A stretch of DNA of 64,000 nucleotides, taken from the NCBI GenBank assembly GCA_040756515.1, contig JBFLYW010000016.1, positions 15,718-79,717 on the forward strand, read 5' to 3'. The stretch comes from DSXH01 sp020724325 (GTDB lineage Bacteria; Bacteroidota; Ignavibacteria; Ignavibacteriales; Melioribacteraceae). The translations under genes and the position numbers were made by a program. The notes under the pieces were generated by a model. It did no database searches, was not told where the DNA came from, and saw nothing but the letters and a program-made list of their open reading frames with translations. This document shows positions 36,460 through 46,099 of this stretch, piece by piece (positions within the stretch are counted from its first letter, which is position 1; each line of letters opens with the position of its first letter).

Positions 36460-36738
36460 ATTTTGTCTGTCACTTCGACTTCGTCTGTAAATTGACGGAG
36501 CTGGAGATTCGAATCTAAACCTTGAAGGTCAAGAGCTGTTATTTATTTCCTCATGACCTTCAAGGTTGTTGATTCTTCAGTCATACCGACTGCGTCGGTA
36601 TTCCTTCAGAATGACAGAGTAAAAAGTGCCCTGTCATTCTGAACTGAACGAAGTGAGGTGAAGAATCTATTCGTAAGTTCATCGTCTCCCGACAAGTCGG
36701 GATTCTTCGAAATAAAATTTTTAAATTTTTCAGAAGAC
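36460..36738. repeat. Mosaic intergenic repeat element, copy D (reverse orientation)
   Basis: It fills most of the 336-bp gap 36411-36746. It shares with copy C the words ATACCGACTGCGTCGGTAT, TTCAGAATGACAG and CCCGACAAGTCGGG, but in the opposite overall order, and holds palindromic module 4 (36518-36567). Confidence 0.85.
36518..36567. repeat. Palindromic module 4 of the mosaic repeat
   Basis: AACCTTGAAGGTCA (36518-36531) and TGACCTTCAAGGTT (36554-36567) pair perfectly across a 22-base loop, the same loop length as modules 1-3. Confidence 0.9.
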
Positions 36739-36746
36739 ATATTCCA

Positions 36747-38306
36747 TTAAAATCTTGGTCTTCGCGGTCGTTCTTCGTTCGGATCAAAATACTTCCTCGG
36801 AAGTTTTTCATCGCGCATAGCCGCATTATAAACGAATGCAGCCATAATAACGGCGGACTGCATCAAATCTCCGCGCATTGCAAGGTCATAAACATCCATA
36901 TTTGAGTGATGTGTTCTGGTATCGTAATGAATTTCATCCTGAATAAATTGGAAGCCGGGCAGCCCAGCACCATCAAATGACTGATGATCGGTTCCACCCG
37001 TATTTCTAATTGTAACGGTTGATGCGCCAAGCGTATGGAATGGCTTTAACCATTCTTCGAATATCGGTACTACTGCTTCGTTTCCCTGAGTATAAATACC
37101 CCTTATCTTTCCCGTTCCGTTATCGTAATTAAAATAAACAGAAAACTTTTCGTAGCCGGGTTTCTTTTCTTTTTTGTCGCGGTCAAAGAAATTATTCTTA
37201 ACGTACTCTCTTGAACCAACCAGACCAACCTCTTCAGCATCCCACAAAGCAATTCTAATTGTTCTTCTTGGCTGCGCTCCAATTTCTTTCAAGATTCTTA
37301 CAGCTTCGAGAGCAACAGCGCATCCGGCTGAATTATCTGTTGCACCGGTTCCGGCATGCCACGTATCGAAATGACCGCCAAGTATTACGATTTCATCTTT
37401 TAATTTTTTATCTGTGCCTGGTATTTCTGCAATAATATTGTACCCGAGCGAATCACTTTCAATAAAATTTGCCAGATATTCCATTTCCAGTTTTACTGGA
37501 ATATTCTGTTTCAATATTCTCACTATTCTGTTATAATGTTCAACAGCTATAACAATCTGAGGAATAGGAGCTGGTGAACTTTTACGGTATGAACCGCCGC
37601 TCTGAACGAAGATTGTTCCATGTCTGCCCGGTGCAGGTTCTACAGCAACAGCAGCTCCTTCCTGCTCAAGAAATGCAGAGATCGATTGTCTTAATCTATT
37701 ACGTGCGATGAATTCTTCTATTCTGTTAGCAAATGGAGATCTTGCACCCGGTTCTGGAAGCATCTGCAGGTCTTTAAGTTCTTGCCCGGTATATCTTTTG
37801 GCATCAGGTTCAAATGAAGTTGTTACTTCCTGTTCACCGTGCATAAAAACTATTGCGTCTTTCAGCTTACCTTTATACTGCTGAAGGTCTTCTTCCTTTT
37901 TAACATCCATTAAAACTGGTGAACTTTCAATAATTCCATTAAATCCGGAAGTCCACGCTTTTGGATATCCGATAATCGGCATGTATTGCGGTTGGGTCAT
38001 TGCAAAGTAAAATTTTTTTAATTCCCATCCTCTGCCCAAAGTGCCCCATGGTTCCATTTTGGAATTTTGCAGACCGAGCTCGGTTAATTTATTCACAACC
38101 CATTTGCCGGCTTCTCTGTATTGATTAGAGCCGGCTAAACGTGGAGCGTAAATATCTGTGAGAAAGCTTAAATACTCCATTACCTTAGAATTTTCAAGTC
38201 CTTCTCTTTTGATTCTTTGCATTACCTGGTGATCAATTTTTTCTTGTGCTAAAGATGTGAAGGAGATAAAAAATATTATAAAGAGTGAGAATGATTTATT
38301 AAACAT
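36747..38306 (-). CDS. Exported M28-family zinc peptidase (carboxypeptidase Q-like)
   Basis: 519 residues. After a signal peptide (1-20) and a PA-type inserted region (about 130-260), the M28 catalytic core shows all ligands: GGHFDTWHAGTGATDNSAG (His, Asp), ALWDAEEVGLVGS (the Glu-Glu pair) and TGGTDHQSFDGAGLPG (final His). It should be a periplasmic amino- or carboxypeptidase. The C-terminus (RPRRPRF) is basic. It stands 16 bp downstream of a DinB-family gene on the same strand. Confidence 0.9.
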   Translation of the reverse strand: MFNKSFSLFIIFFISFTSLAQEKIDHQVMQRIKREGLENSKVMEYLSFLTDIYAPRLAGSNQYREAGKWVVNKLTELGLQNSKMEPWGTLGRGWELKKFYFAMTQPQYMPIIGYPKAWTSGFNGIIESSPVLMDVKKEEDLQQYKGKLKDAIVFMHGEQEVTTSFEPDAKRYTGQELKDLQMLPEPGARSPFANRIEEFIARNRLRQSISAFLEQEGAAVAVEPAPGRHGTIFVQSGGSYRKSSPAPIPQIVIAVEHYNRIVRILKQNIPVKLEMEYLANFIESDSLGYNIIAEIPGTDKKLKDEIVILGGHFDTWHAGTGATDNSAGCAVALEAVRILKEIGAQPRRTIRIALWDAEEVGLVGSREYVKNNFFDRDKKEKKPGYEKFSVYFNYDNGTGKIRGIYTQGNEAVVPIFEEWLKPFHTLGASTVTIRNTGGTDHQSFDGAGLPGFQFIQDEIHYDTRTHHSNMDVYDLAMRGDLMQSAVIMAAFVYNAAMRDEKLPRKYFDPNEERPRRPRF

Positions 38307-38322
38307 GACAATCCTAAATTTG

Positions 38323-38805
38323 TTATGAAAGAAATTTCTCTATTTGTCTTCTATGACGAAGAACATGAACGATTGCGTGTTCGAACATCATTTCAATATC
38401 GTAAAATCCCCATTTTGTATTCTGGCGGGTAGCAAGAATTTGATCTTCGGATAAATTCCAGAAACCCTCAACAGAGTTTGCGGTAAATGTTAATACTTTG
38501 TTTAATACTCTAGCAGAATCCTTTGCATTATCAATTTTGAATTCGGGTTTGACGGGAACAAGAGCTAAAAATATTCTTATTTGATTTGCATATCTGTAAG
38601 CGGCATCGATAACGTGATTCATAATTGATTTTATTGATCTGCAATGTTCGTCGGTTGTGTTTGGATCGTAAATTTTACTGAACTTATCATCTGGTAAATT
38701 ATCAATTAGTAAAATTAACTCGGAAGCAGCGCGTTCATATTCGTCCATTAATGCACCTATAGAACCGTTCCTTAAATTTTTTTTATTCATCGTTAACGGA
38801 TACAC
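38323..38805 (-). CDS. DinB-family four-helix protein (second)
   Basis: 160 residues if it starts at the GTG at 38805, which has GAGG about ten bases upstream; the ATG at 38790 is the alternative. Conserved DinB features are SIKSIMNHVIDAAYRYAN and the C-terminal MMFEHAIVHVLRHRRQIEKFL, giving three His for a metal site. It lies just upstream of the M28 peptidase gene. The function is unknown; it is a paralogue of 33504-34007 only at family level. Confidence 0.8.
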   Translation of the reverse strand: MYPLTMNKKNLRNGSIGALMDEYERAASELILLIDNLPDDKFSKIYDPNTTDEHCRSIKSIMNHVIDAAYRYANQIRIFLALVPVKPEFKIDNAKDSARVLNKVLTFTANSVEGFWNLSEDQILATRQNTKWGFYDIEMMFEHAIVHVLRHRRQIEKFLS

Positions 38806-38864
38806 TTGTTAAATACCTCTAACCGAAAATAGTAAATTATTATTAATAGCTCCTATCATATATT

Positions 38865-41800
38865 TTAATCACTCGCATCATAATTTAATATAGGACGGAG
38901 CCATTTTTCTGCCTCTTTAAGACTGATTCCTTTTCTTTTTCTGTAATCATCAACCTGGTCTTTATTTATTTTGCCAACGGAAAAGTATTTGGCTTCTGGG
39001 TTGGCGAAATATAACCCGCATACAGAAGCAGCCGGATACATTGCCAGACTCTCGGTAAGACTTATCCCAATTTTATTTTTTACATCTAATAATTTCCAGA
39101 TAGTCAATTTTTCCGAGTGGTCCGGCTGAGCGGAGTAGCCGGGAGCCGGTCTTATGCCCGTATATTTTTCATCTATTAATTCGGTGTTGGTGTAATCCTC
39201 TTCCTTTGCGTAACCCCAAATTTCCTTGCGTACTTTAAAATGCAGATATTCTGCAAACGCTTCTGCAAGCCGGTCTGCTACGGCTTTGATCATTATAATA
39301 TTATAATCGTCATGCTCATTAGTAAATTTTTCAATCAGAGTTTCAATGCCAATTCCGGTGGTAACGGCAAACATTCCTATGTAATCAGCTGCACCGGAAA
39401 ATTTTGGTGCAATAAAATCTGCCAACGCAACGTTTGGAATATCCTGGGATTTAATAATCTGCTGACGTAAAGTATGCAAAGTTGCAAGTAATCCTTTTCG
39501 ATTCTCATCCGAATAAATTTCGATATCGTCTTCAAAAGAATTAGCCGGAAAAATGCCAACAATGCCATTTGCTGTAAGGAGCCGGTTATTTATTATTTTA
39601 TCGAGAAGAATATTGGCATCTTTATAAATTCTTTTTGCTTCACTACCATAATTGTTGTTAAATATTTCTGGATATTTTCCTTTTAGTTCCCACGTGGAGA
39701 AGAATGGAGTCCAATCGATATATTTTTTTATTATTGATATATCTACATCTTTGAAAACCGAAATACCAGGATTATCAGGTTTGTGCGGTTTTACATTCTG
39801 CCAGTTTAGTATCAGTTTATTTTTTCTTGCATCTTCAATTGATAGATAATGTCTAACAGTTTTTCTTTTATTATGGTCGATGCGGAGTTTTTCATATTCA
39901 TTTTTAACTTCGAGCTGAAATGCTTTCTTATTCTCATCATTCAATAAATTGCTAACAACATTAACACTTTTTGAGGCATCTATTACATGAATAACCGTAT
40001 GAGAATATTCTGGAGCAATTTTAACGGCAGTATGAATACGCGAAGTTGTAGCACCTCCAATTAGAAGAGGAATTTTTAATTCCATCCTTTCCATTTCCTT
40101 AGCGAGGTGTACCATCTCATCTAAAGATGGAGTAATTAACCCGCTCAACCCGATAATGTCTACTTTCTTCTCAATTGCGGTAGAAAGAATTTTATCGGAA
40201 GGAACCATTACGCCCAGGTCAATAACATCATAATTATTACAGCCGAGCACTACACCCACAATGTTTTTACCAATATCATGCACATCGCCTTTAACTGTAG
40301 CGAGCAATATAGTAGGAGATGATTTGACAGAATTATTATGCAAATTTTGTTTTTCGAGATGCGGAATCAAAACAGCTACGGCTTTTTTCATTACACGCGC
40401 ACTCTTAACAACTTGCGGTAAAAACATTTTGCCTGAACCGAATAAATCCCCAACTATATTCATTCCGTCCATTAAAGGACCTTCTATAATTTCAAGAACC
40501 GATGAATATTTTTTTAATGCTTCTTCAGAATCTTTTTCTATATAGTCTGTAATCCCGTTTATCAAAGAGTATTTTAATCTTTCTTCTAAAGAAAGAGCTT
40601 GCCATTTATCGGCACTCTTTTCAGTTTTATTCTCTACGGCAGTATTGTTTGCATATTCAACTAAGCGTTCTGTTGCATCATTTCTGCGGTTAAGTAAAAC
40701 ATCTTCAACAAGTTCCAACAAGTCTTTTGGAATTTCTTCGTAGAGGGCAAGCTGACCGGCATTTACAATGCCCATATCCATTCCGGATTCTACAGCATGA
40801 TAAAGAAAAGCGGAATGCATAGCTTCTCTCACTATATTATTTCCCCTGAAAGAGAAAGACACATTGCTAACGCCTCCGCTTACTTTGGCATAAGGAAGGT
40901 TTTTCTTAATCCACCTTGCAGCTTCAAAATAATCGAGTGCATATTGATTATGCTCTTCAATTCCGGTAGCAACTGCAAAAATATTTGGATCGAAAATAAT
41001 ATCTTGTGGAGGAAATCCTACTTCTCCGGTTAAAATTTTATATGCACGTTCGCAAATTTTAATTTTTCTTTCGAATGTATCTGCCTGTCCCTCTTCGTCA
41101 AAAGCCATAACAATAATAGCAGCGCCGTACATCAATATTTTACGCGCTTGCTCTTTGAAAATTTGTTCGCCTTCTTTTAATGAAATCGAATTAACAATTC
41201 CTTTTCCCTGTAAGCATTTAAGTCCCGCTTCAATAACATTCCACCTGGATGAATCGATCATAATAGGAATTTTTGCAATGTCAGGTTCGGCAGATAACAA
41301 GTTTAAGAATTTGGTCATCGCTTCTTCGGAGTTTATAAGTCCCTCGTCCATATTCACATCCAGAATCTGGGCGCCGTTTTCAACTTGTTCTCGTGCTACA
41401 GTTAATGCTTCTTCAAATTTTCCATCTTTAATAAGACGGGCAAATTTTTTAGATCCTGTTACATTAGTTCTTTCGCCAACGTTTATAAAATTGGAATCGG
41501 GTCTAAAAATCAGCGGTTCCATACCGCATAATTTAAGATAAGGTTCGACATCAGGAATTTTTCTGGGTTTATATTTTTTTGCTAAGCTGGAAAAGTATTT
41601 GATATGCTCTGGAGTTGTGCCGCAGCATCCTCCAATAATATTAACATATCCTGATTCAAGAAATTCTTCTATAACAGAAGCCATAGAAGATGGTGTTTCA
41701 TCGTAAAGTCCGAATTCATTAGGTAAGCCGGCATTAGGATATAGACTAACAAATGTATTCGCAATTCTCGATAATTCCGAAATGAATGACCTCATTTGAG

Positions 41801-42557
41801 AAGCACCGAGCGAACAATTTAATCCAACACTTAATAAATTTTTTGTATGAGAAACAGAAATATAAAATGCTTCTGTATTCTGACCAGAAAGGGTTCTTCC
41901 GCTCATATCAATTATAGAACCTGACAGCATAATAGGAAGTTCTATACCTGTAACTGCCATTAACTCCATTATTCCTACTATAGCAGCTTTGGAGTTGAGT
42001 GTGTCTATAATAGTTTCAACAAGTAAAATGTCTGCACCTCCGTCTATCAGTCCTCTGGCTTGTTCTTTGTAAGAATCTTTCATCTGATCGAAAGAGACGG
42101 ATCTGAATCCGGCGTCCATTATATCGGGTGAAAGTGATAGAGTTTTGTTTGTTGGTCCTAAAGCTCCTGCAACAAAACGTGGTTTAGACGGATCTTGTAA
42201 AGTGAATTCATTAGCAGCTTCTTTAGCAATTTTTGCCGCTTGGTAATTGATCTGATATACAAGATGCTCTGTTTTATAGTCTGCTTGCGAAACTGCGTTG
42301 GCATTAAAAGTATTTGTTTCTATAATATCTGAACCGGCTTCAAGGTATTGGCGGTGTATGTTTTTTATTATCTCTGGCTGGGTTAATACGAGCAGATCAT
42401 TGTTCCCCTTAATTTCTACAGGATGATTATTAAATATCCCTTGGCGGAATTGCTCTTCGGTAAGGTTATGTTTTTGAATTAATGTACCCATTGCGCCATC
42501 AAGAATAAGAATCCTTTCCTGTAAAATAGATTTGATTCTGAATAAATTGCTGCTCAT
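38865..42557 (-). CDS. metH: Cobalamin-dependent methionine synthase
   Basis: 1230 residues, full length for MetH. Residues 1-330 are the homocysteine-binding barrel, with zinc ligands in GLNCSLGA and GGCCGTTPEHI. Residues 350-625 are the methyltetrahydrofolate barrel (INVGERTNVTGSKKFARLI). Residues 640-900 are the cap and B12 domains with the axial-ligand motif GDVHDIGKNIVGVVL. From about 930 comes the S-adenosylmethionine reactivation domain with RPAPGYSAQPDH. It makes methionine from homocysteine and regenerates tetrahydrofolate. No cobalamin or SAM riboswitch could be seen in the 181 bp upstream. Confidence 0.96.
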   Translation of the reverse strand: MSSNLFRIKSILQERILILDGAMGTLIQKHNLTEEQFRQGIFNNHPVEIKGNNDLLVLTQPEIIKNIHRQYLEAGSDIIETNTFNANAVSQADYKTEHLVYQINYQAAKIAKEAANEFTLQDPSKPRFVAGALGPTNKTLSLSPDIMDAGFRSVSFDQMKDSYKEQARGLIDGGADILLVETIIDTLNSKAAIVGIMELMAVTGIELPIMLSGSIIDMSGRTLSGQNTEAFYISVSHTKNLLSVGLNCSLGASQMRSFISELSRIANTFVSLYPNAGLPNEFGLYDETPSSMASVIEEFLESGYVNIIGGCCGTTPEHIKYFSSLAKKYKPRKIPDVEPYLKLCGMEPLIFRPDSNFINVGERTNVTGSKKFARLIKDGKFEEALTVAREQVENGAQILDVNMDEGLINSEEAMTKFLNLLSAEPDIAKIPIMIDSSRWNVIEAGLKCLQGKGIVNSISLKEGEQIFKEQARKILMYGAAIIVMAFDEEGQADTFERKIKICERAYKILTGEVGFPPQDIIFDPNIFAVATGIEEHNQYALDYFEAARWIKKNLPYAKVSGGVSNVSFSFRGNNIVREAMHSAFLYHAVESGMDMGIVNAGQLALYEEIPKDLLELVEDVLLNRRNDATERLVEYANNTAVENKTEKSADKWQALSLEERLKYSLINGITDYIEKDSEEALKKYSSVLEIIEGPLMDGMNIVGDLFGSGKMFLPQVVKSARVMKKAVAVLIPHLEKQNLHNNSVKSSPTILLATVKGDVHDIGKNIVGVVLGCNNYDVIDLGVMVPSDKILSTAIEKKVDIIGLSGLITPSLDEMVHLAKEMERMELKIPLLIGGATTSRIHTAVKIAPEYSHTVIHVIDASKSVNVVSNLLNDENKKAFQLEVKNEYEKLRIDHNKRKTVRHYLSIEDARKNKLILNWQNVKPHKPDNPGISVFKDVDISIIKKYIDWTPFFSTWELKGKYPEIFNNNYGSEAKRIYKDANILLDKIINNRLLTANGIVGIFPANSFEDDIEIYSDENRKGLLATLHTLRQQIIKSQDIPNVALADFIAPKFSGAADYIGMFAVTTGIGIETLIEKFTNEHDDYNIIMIKAVADRLAEAFAEYLHFKVRKEIWGYAKEEDYTNTELIDEKYTGIRPAPGYSAQPDHSEKLTIWKLLDVKNKIGISLTESLAMYPAASVCGLYFANPEAKYFSVGKINKDQVDDYRKRKGISLKEAEKWLRPILNYDASD

Positions 42558-42738
42558 ATCAGTTTGTACTTTTTTGTTTTCATTTCCGGAATTTGAAACT
42601 ATTTATCTTGAGCAAAATAAAAATGACAATCATGATTCCAAGTAAACAACTATGATTGCCAGAAAAATATAGAAGCTTTGATTCAAATTATAGTTATACT
42701 TAACTTTCGCTCAAATATAATAAATAAAAGAGAAGATT

Positions 42739-43722
42739 ATGATAGTTGTTACCGGAGGTGCGGGTTTTATAGGAAGCGCAATTATCTGGAAACTTAACAG
42801 AATGGGAATTAATAATATTATAATTGTTGATGAGCTGGGTAAGGATGATAAGTGGAAAAATCTGCTTGGACTTAATTATGAGGATTTTATACATAAAGAC
42901 GACTTCATTTCAATGATAATGAGCCGAAATGTTCCTTTCAAGATATCGGCAGTTATTCACATGGGGGCTTGCTCTTCTACTACAGAAAAAGATGCAGACT
43001 ACCTGATGAATAACAATGTTCATTACTCACAGAAACTTGCAAAGTATTCGCTTGCTAACGGAATCAGGTTTATTTATGCTTCTTCTGCAGCTACATACGG
43101 CGACGGCTCTAATGGCTATGAGGATGATGATTCTTCTCTTACCAGTCTCCATCCGTTAAACATGTATGGTTATTCAAAACATATTTTTGATACGTGGATA
43201 AAAAGAAATGGATTTATGGATAAAGTTGTTGGGCTGAAATTCTTTAACGTATACGGACCTAATGAATATCATAAAGGAGAAATGAGAAGTGTAGTTCTCA
43301 AAGCATTTGAACAGGCGCGTGATACAGGTAAAGTAAAATTATTCAAATCGTATAAACCCGAATATAGAGACGGAGAGCAGAAGAGGGACTTTATTTTTGT
43401 TAAAGATGCTGTAGATATGACTCTTCACTTCTATGAGAATCCAAAATATAACGGATTGTACAATATTGGAACGGGTCGTGCACAAACATGGTTGGATCTG
43501 GTCTATTCAGTATTCGAGGCGCTCGGAAAACCGGTTAATATTGAATTCATAGATATGCCAGATGAAATAAGAAGCAAGTATCAATATTTTACTGAAGCAG
43601 ATACAACTAAAATTAAACTTGCCGGTTACGGTAAGAAAATAATGAATCTTAGAGAAGGTGTAACGGACTATATAAAAAATTACCTGTTGAAAAAAAATTA
43701 TTTGGGTTTAACAACAGAATAA
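42739..43722 (+). CDS. hldD: ADP-L-glycero-D-manno-heptose 6-epimerase
   Basis: 327 residues, typical for HldD (RfaD). The NADP-binding start is VVTGGAGFIGSAIIWKLN, followed by HMGACSSTTEKDADYLMNNN, the catalytic ASSAATYG serine region and MYGYSKHIFD (Tyr-Lys pair). FFNVYGPNEYHKGEMRSVV is an HldD-specific stretch. It converts ADP-D-glycero- to ADP-L-glycero-manno-heptose for the LPS inner core, showing that the organism makes LPS. It leads a run of plus-strand genes to 45117. Confidence 0.94.
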   Translation: MIVVTGGAGFIGSAIIWKLNRMGINNIIIVDELGKDDKWKNLLGLNYEDFIHKDDFISMIMSRNVPFKISAVIHMGACSSTTEKDADYLMNNNVHYSQKLAKYSLANGIRFIYASSAATYGDGSNGYEDDDSSLTSLHPLNMYGYSKHIFDTWIKRNGFMDKVVGLKFFNVYGPNEYHKGEMRSVVLKAFEQARDTGKVKLFKSYKPEYRDGEQKRDFIFVKDAVDMTLHFYENPKYNGLYNIGTGRAQTWLDLVYSVFEALGKPVNIEFIDMPDEIRSKYQYFTEADTTKIKLAGYGKKIMNLREGVTDYIKNYLLKKNYLGLTTE

Positions 43723-43734
43723 ACCGGAGGCAAG

Positions 43735-44082
43735 TTGGTTAAAGACACAACCCGCGGAGAATTCAGAAAACGTCTCTATTTTCTTACGCTAAAGCTAATA
43801 GAGTTTATAGATCACTTACCTAAAGACAATGTATCATTAAAAATGGCTGACGAGCTTTTTGGAAGCGGAACAAGTGTTATCAGCAATTATATTGAAGCAA
43901 CTGCTGCCGTATCTAAAAAGGATCTGAAAGATTATACACTTGCCGCCGTAAAATTTGCAAACGAATGCAAATTATGGTTAGCACTTGTAAGAGATAGTAA
44001 ACGCGCTAAACCCGAAAAGGTAAAATGGTTTCTTGAAGAACTTGATGATATTTCTAAACTTCTTTCCGACTCCATTAAATAA
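43735..44082 (+). CDS. Four-helix bundle protein (S23/IVS family)
   Basis: 115 residues, TTG start with GGAGG six bases upstream. The pattern (FRKRLYFLTLKLIEFIDHLP, SNYIEATAAVSKKDLKDYTL, ECKLWLALVRDS) is the S23-type four-helix bundle, a family often encoded in rRNA intervening sequences or as stray intergenic genes in Bacteroidota. Here it is inside a coding run, 12 bp after hldD. The function is unknown. Confidence 0.87.
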   Translation: MVKDTTRGEFRKRLYFLTLKLIEFIDHLPKDNVSLKMADELFGSGTSVISNYIEATAAVSKKDLKDYTLAAVKFANECKLWLALVRDSKRAKPEKVKWFLEELDDISKLLSDSIK

Positions 44083-44089
44083 GAAGAAT

Positions 44090-44548
44090 ATGCAATTAGC
44101 AACGCTCTGTTACGTAATAGATAATAACAAAACTCTTATGCTTCACCGTATCAAAAAGAAGAACGATCTCCATGAGGGAAAATGGAACGGACTTGGCGGT
44201 AAGTTTGAACCCGGCGAAACTCCCGAAGAGTGTGTTATTCGTGAAGTGAAAGAGGAGAGCGGGTTACTAATCAAAAATCCGCGGCTGCATGGTTTTATTA
44301 CTTTTCCGATGTTCGACTGTAAAAAGGATTGGTATGTTTTTATGTTTACTGCAAATAACTTTGAAGGAAAGTTGATCGATTCCCGCGAAGGGAAATTGAT
44401 GTGGATTCCAAATGAAAAATTGCCCGACTTAAACTTATGGGAGGGTGATAGAATTTTTATGCCCTGGCTTTTCCAAGATAAATTTTTTAGCGCACGTTTC
44501 ATTTATTCAAACGGGAAAATGAAAAGTTATAATGTAGAGTTTTATTAA
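44090..44548 (+). CDS. Nudix hydrolase (MutT-like)
   Basis: 152 residues from the ATG at 44090, 7 bp after the previous stop; a longer frame from 44033 would overlap the four-helix gene. The Nudix box is complete: GGKFEPGETPEECVIREVKE followed by ESGL. NDLHEGKWNGLGGKF resembles 8-oxo-dGTP diphosphatases of the MutT/MTH1 type. It probably removes oxidised nucleotides; other nucleoside diphosphate substrates are possible. Confidence 0.88.
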   Translation: MQLATLCYVIDNNKTLMLHRIKKKNDLHEGKWNGLGGKFEPGETPEECVIREVKEESGLLIKNPRLHGFITFPMFDCKKDWYVFMFTANNFEGKLIDSREGKLMWIPNEKLPDLNLWEGDRIFMPWLFQDKFFSARFIYSNGKMKSYNVEFY

Positions 44549-44568
44549 TACCGGCGGGAGGATTGTAA

Positions 44569-45117
44569 ATGCCAAGATTATATACGCCAAGAGAGGAAGA
44601 AAAATCAAAATCTGTAGACCTTAATCAGGAAAGGTATTTTGTTGAAACGCTTCTGAGTCAAAGAACCCACTTCTTTATAATATTTTTTGTTGTCCTGGTT
44701 GTAGGCGTAATTGCAGCAGCTAACTTTTCTCATAACTACATTGTTATAGTTCTATCGATAGGAACAATAATTTCATGGGGATTAACATTAACAATTCTAA
44801 AATTATCGCTGCGTATAAAGTATCTTGACAAAAAACTTGGTTCGGAAGGAACTAACATTGTTACTTCATTTTTGAAACTCCCTTTCAAAGTATTGGGGTG
44901 GATAAGCGATATATTTATTCCGGTGCTGTGTTCCTTATTAATAACAACAGGTTTAATTTTATCAACGTCTGGTTATCTTGATACAAAATTAATTCCGCCA
45001 AAAGTAGAAGAAAAGTTTAAAGAGAGTATTAAGATGGATAAAGACACTGTAAAAAAAGCTACGCAGCCGGAGAGAATAAAAGAGTTTAAAAGCATCGATA
45101 GTGTAATTCAGAAATAA
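44569..45117 (+). CDS. Hypothetical membrane protein
   Basis: 182 residues. Three hydrophobic helices (about 32-52, 57-77 and 108-132) are flanked by charged ends, with the last 50 residues predicted soluble and Lys/Glu-rich. GGGAGG precedes the ATG. No family was recognised. It follows the Nudix gene by 20 bp in the same direction. Confidence 0.7.
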   Translation: MPRLYTPREEEKSKSVDLNQERYFVETLLSQRTHFFIIFFVVLVVGVIAAANFSHNYIVIVLSIGTIISWGLTLTILKLSLRIKYLDKKLGSEGTNIVTSFLKLPFKVLGWISDIFIPVLCSLLITTGLILSTSGYLDTKLIPPKVEEKFKESIKMDKDTVKKATQPERIKEFKSIDSVIQK

Positions 45118-45122
45118 TACTT

Positions 45123-45920
45123 TTACAAAACAACTTTTCTTTTTAAGAAACCGCTTATAAGGTCATTTACATTAGCGGGATTTTCCAGCGGAGTTATGTG
45201 TGCAGCCAGAGGAACAACGGCAAATTCAGCACCGGGAATTTTTTCTGCCATTGTGCGCATTACTAAAGGCGGAGTTAGTTTATCGAATGAACCGCAAATA
45301 ACAAGAGTTGGAATTTTTATGTCCGGTAAAAATTGAGTTGTGTCAGTTCTGCTCATAATTGCAATTAAACATCCCTTAACTCCAACCGGATTATGCATAA
45401 AGGATTTTTGTAAAGTTCTTTCGAACATCTCTTTCTTTTCAATTGGGGCATCATCTGCAAAGCAATTTGTTACAAATGATTTTGTAAATTTTTCTAATCC
45501 TTCTGTATTAATTTGGTTGATACCGGCGGAGCGTTTCAATTTACCAGCGTTGTCATCAGCTTCTGGCCGCGTATCTAAAAGAATAAGAGCTGAAAAGAGG
45601 ATCTGATTTCTTTCAACTGCTCGTAATGCAATGTATCCGCCCATCGAAAGTCCGCATAAGACCGGACTGTTAAGCTTAAGTTCAGAGATTATTGAGAATA
45701 AATCATCAACAAAAAATTCCATTGTGTATTGACCATCTCCTACAATACTTAATCCAAGTCCACGCACGTCGTATGCAACGCAGTAATAATTTTCCTTAAG
45801 AAAACTTATCTGATTTTCCCACATGGTATGATCAAATGGAAATCCATGCACAAAGATTATCGATTGTTTTTTTTCATCTCCAAATGTATTAACCGAAAGC
45901 CCGTTAATTAGTCTTTTCAT
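45123..45920 (-). CDS. Alpha/beta hydrolase
   Basis: 265 residues from the ATG at 45920, which has AGGG six bases upstream, unlike the frame's first ATG at 45935. The fold is clear: IIFVHGFPFDHTMWENQI (oxyanion region), YDVRGLGLS, the nucleophile elbow LCGLSMGGYIALR, the acid in VICGSFDKLTPP, and the His in AAHITPLENP. It is an esterase or hydrolase of the 3-oxoadipate enol-lactonase type; the substrate is unknown. Confidence 0.88.
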   Translation of the reverse strand: MKRLINGLSVNTFGDEKKQSIIFVHGFPFDHTMWENQISFLKENYYCVAYDVRGLGLSIVGDGQYTMEFFVDDLFSIISELKLNSPVLCGLSMGGYIALRAVERNQILFSALILLDTRPEADDNAGKLKRSAGINQINTEGLEKFTKSFVTNCFADDAPIEKKEMFERTLQKSFMHNPVGVKGCLIAIMSRTDTTQFLPDIKIPTLVICGSFDKLTPPLVMRTMAEKIPGAEFAVVPLAAHITPLENPANVNDLISGFLKRKVVL

Positions 45921-46099
45921 ATATCCCTTTTTCATAAAATTATATGCAAAAATAGTCTATTCATGTAAGCATTCCAAGATTGTGATCTCTGCTAATTATT
46001 CAAATTTCTTTGTGGTTATTAATAATACCGGTAATTATATTAAACCATTGATAATGGCGGGTTGTCAATTAATCGTAAAATTTACAAATGGAGGTAAGC

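Noticed and set aside
42558..42738. Cobalamin or SAM riboswitch upstream of metH
   Set aside because: No B12-box-like or SAM-box-like conserved core could be found in this AT-rich stretch on the minus strand.
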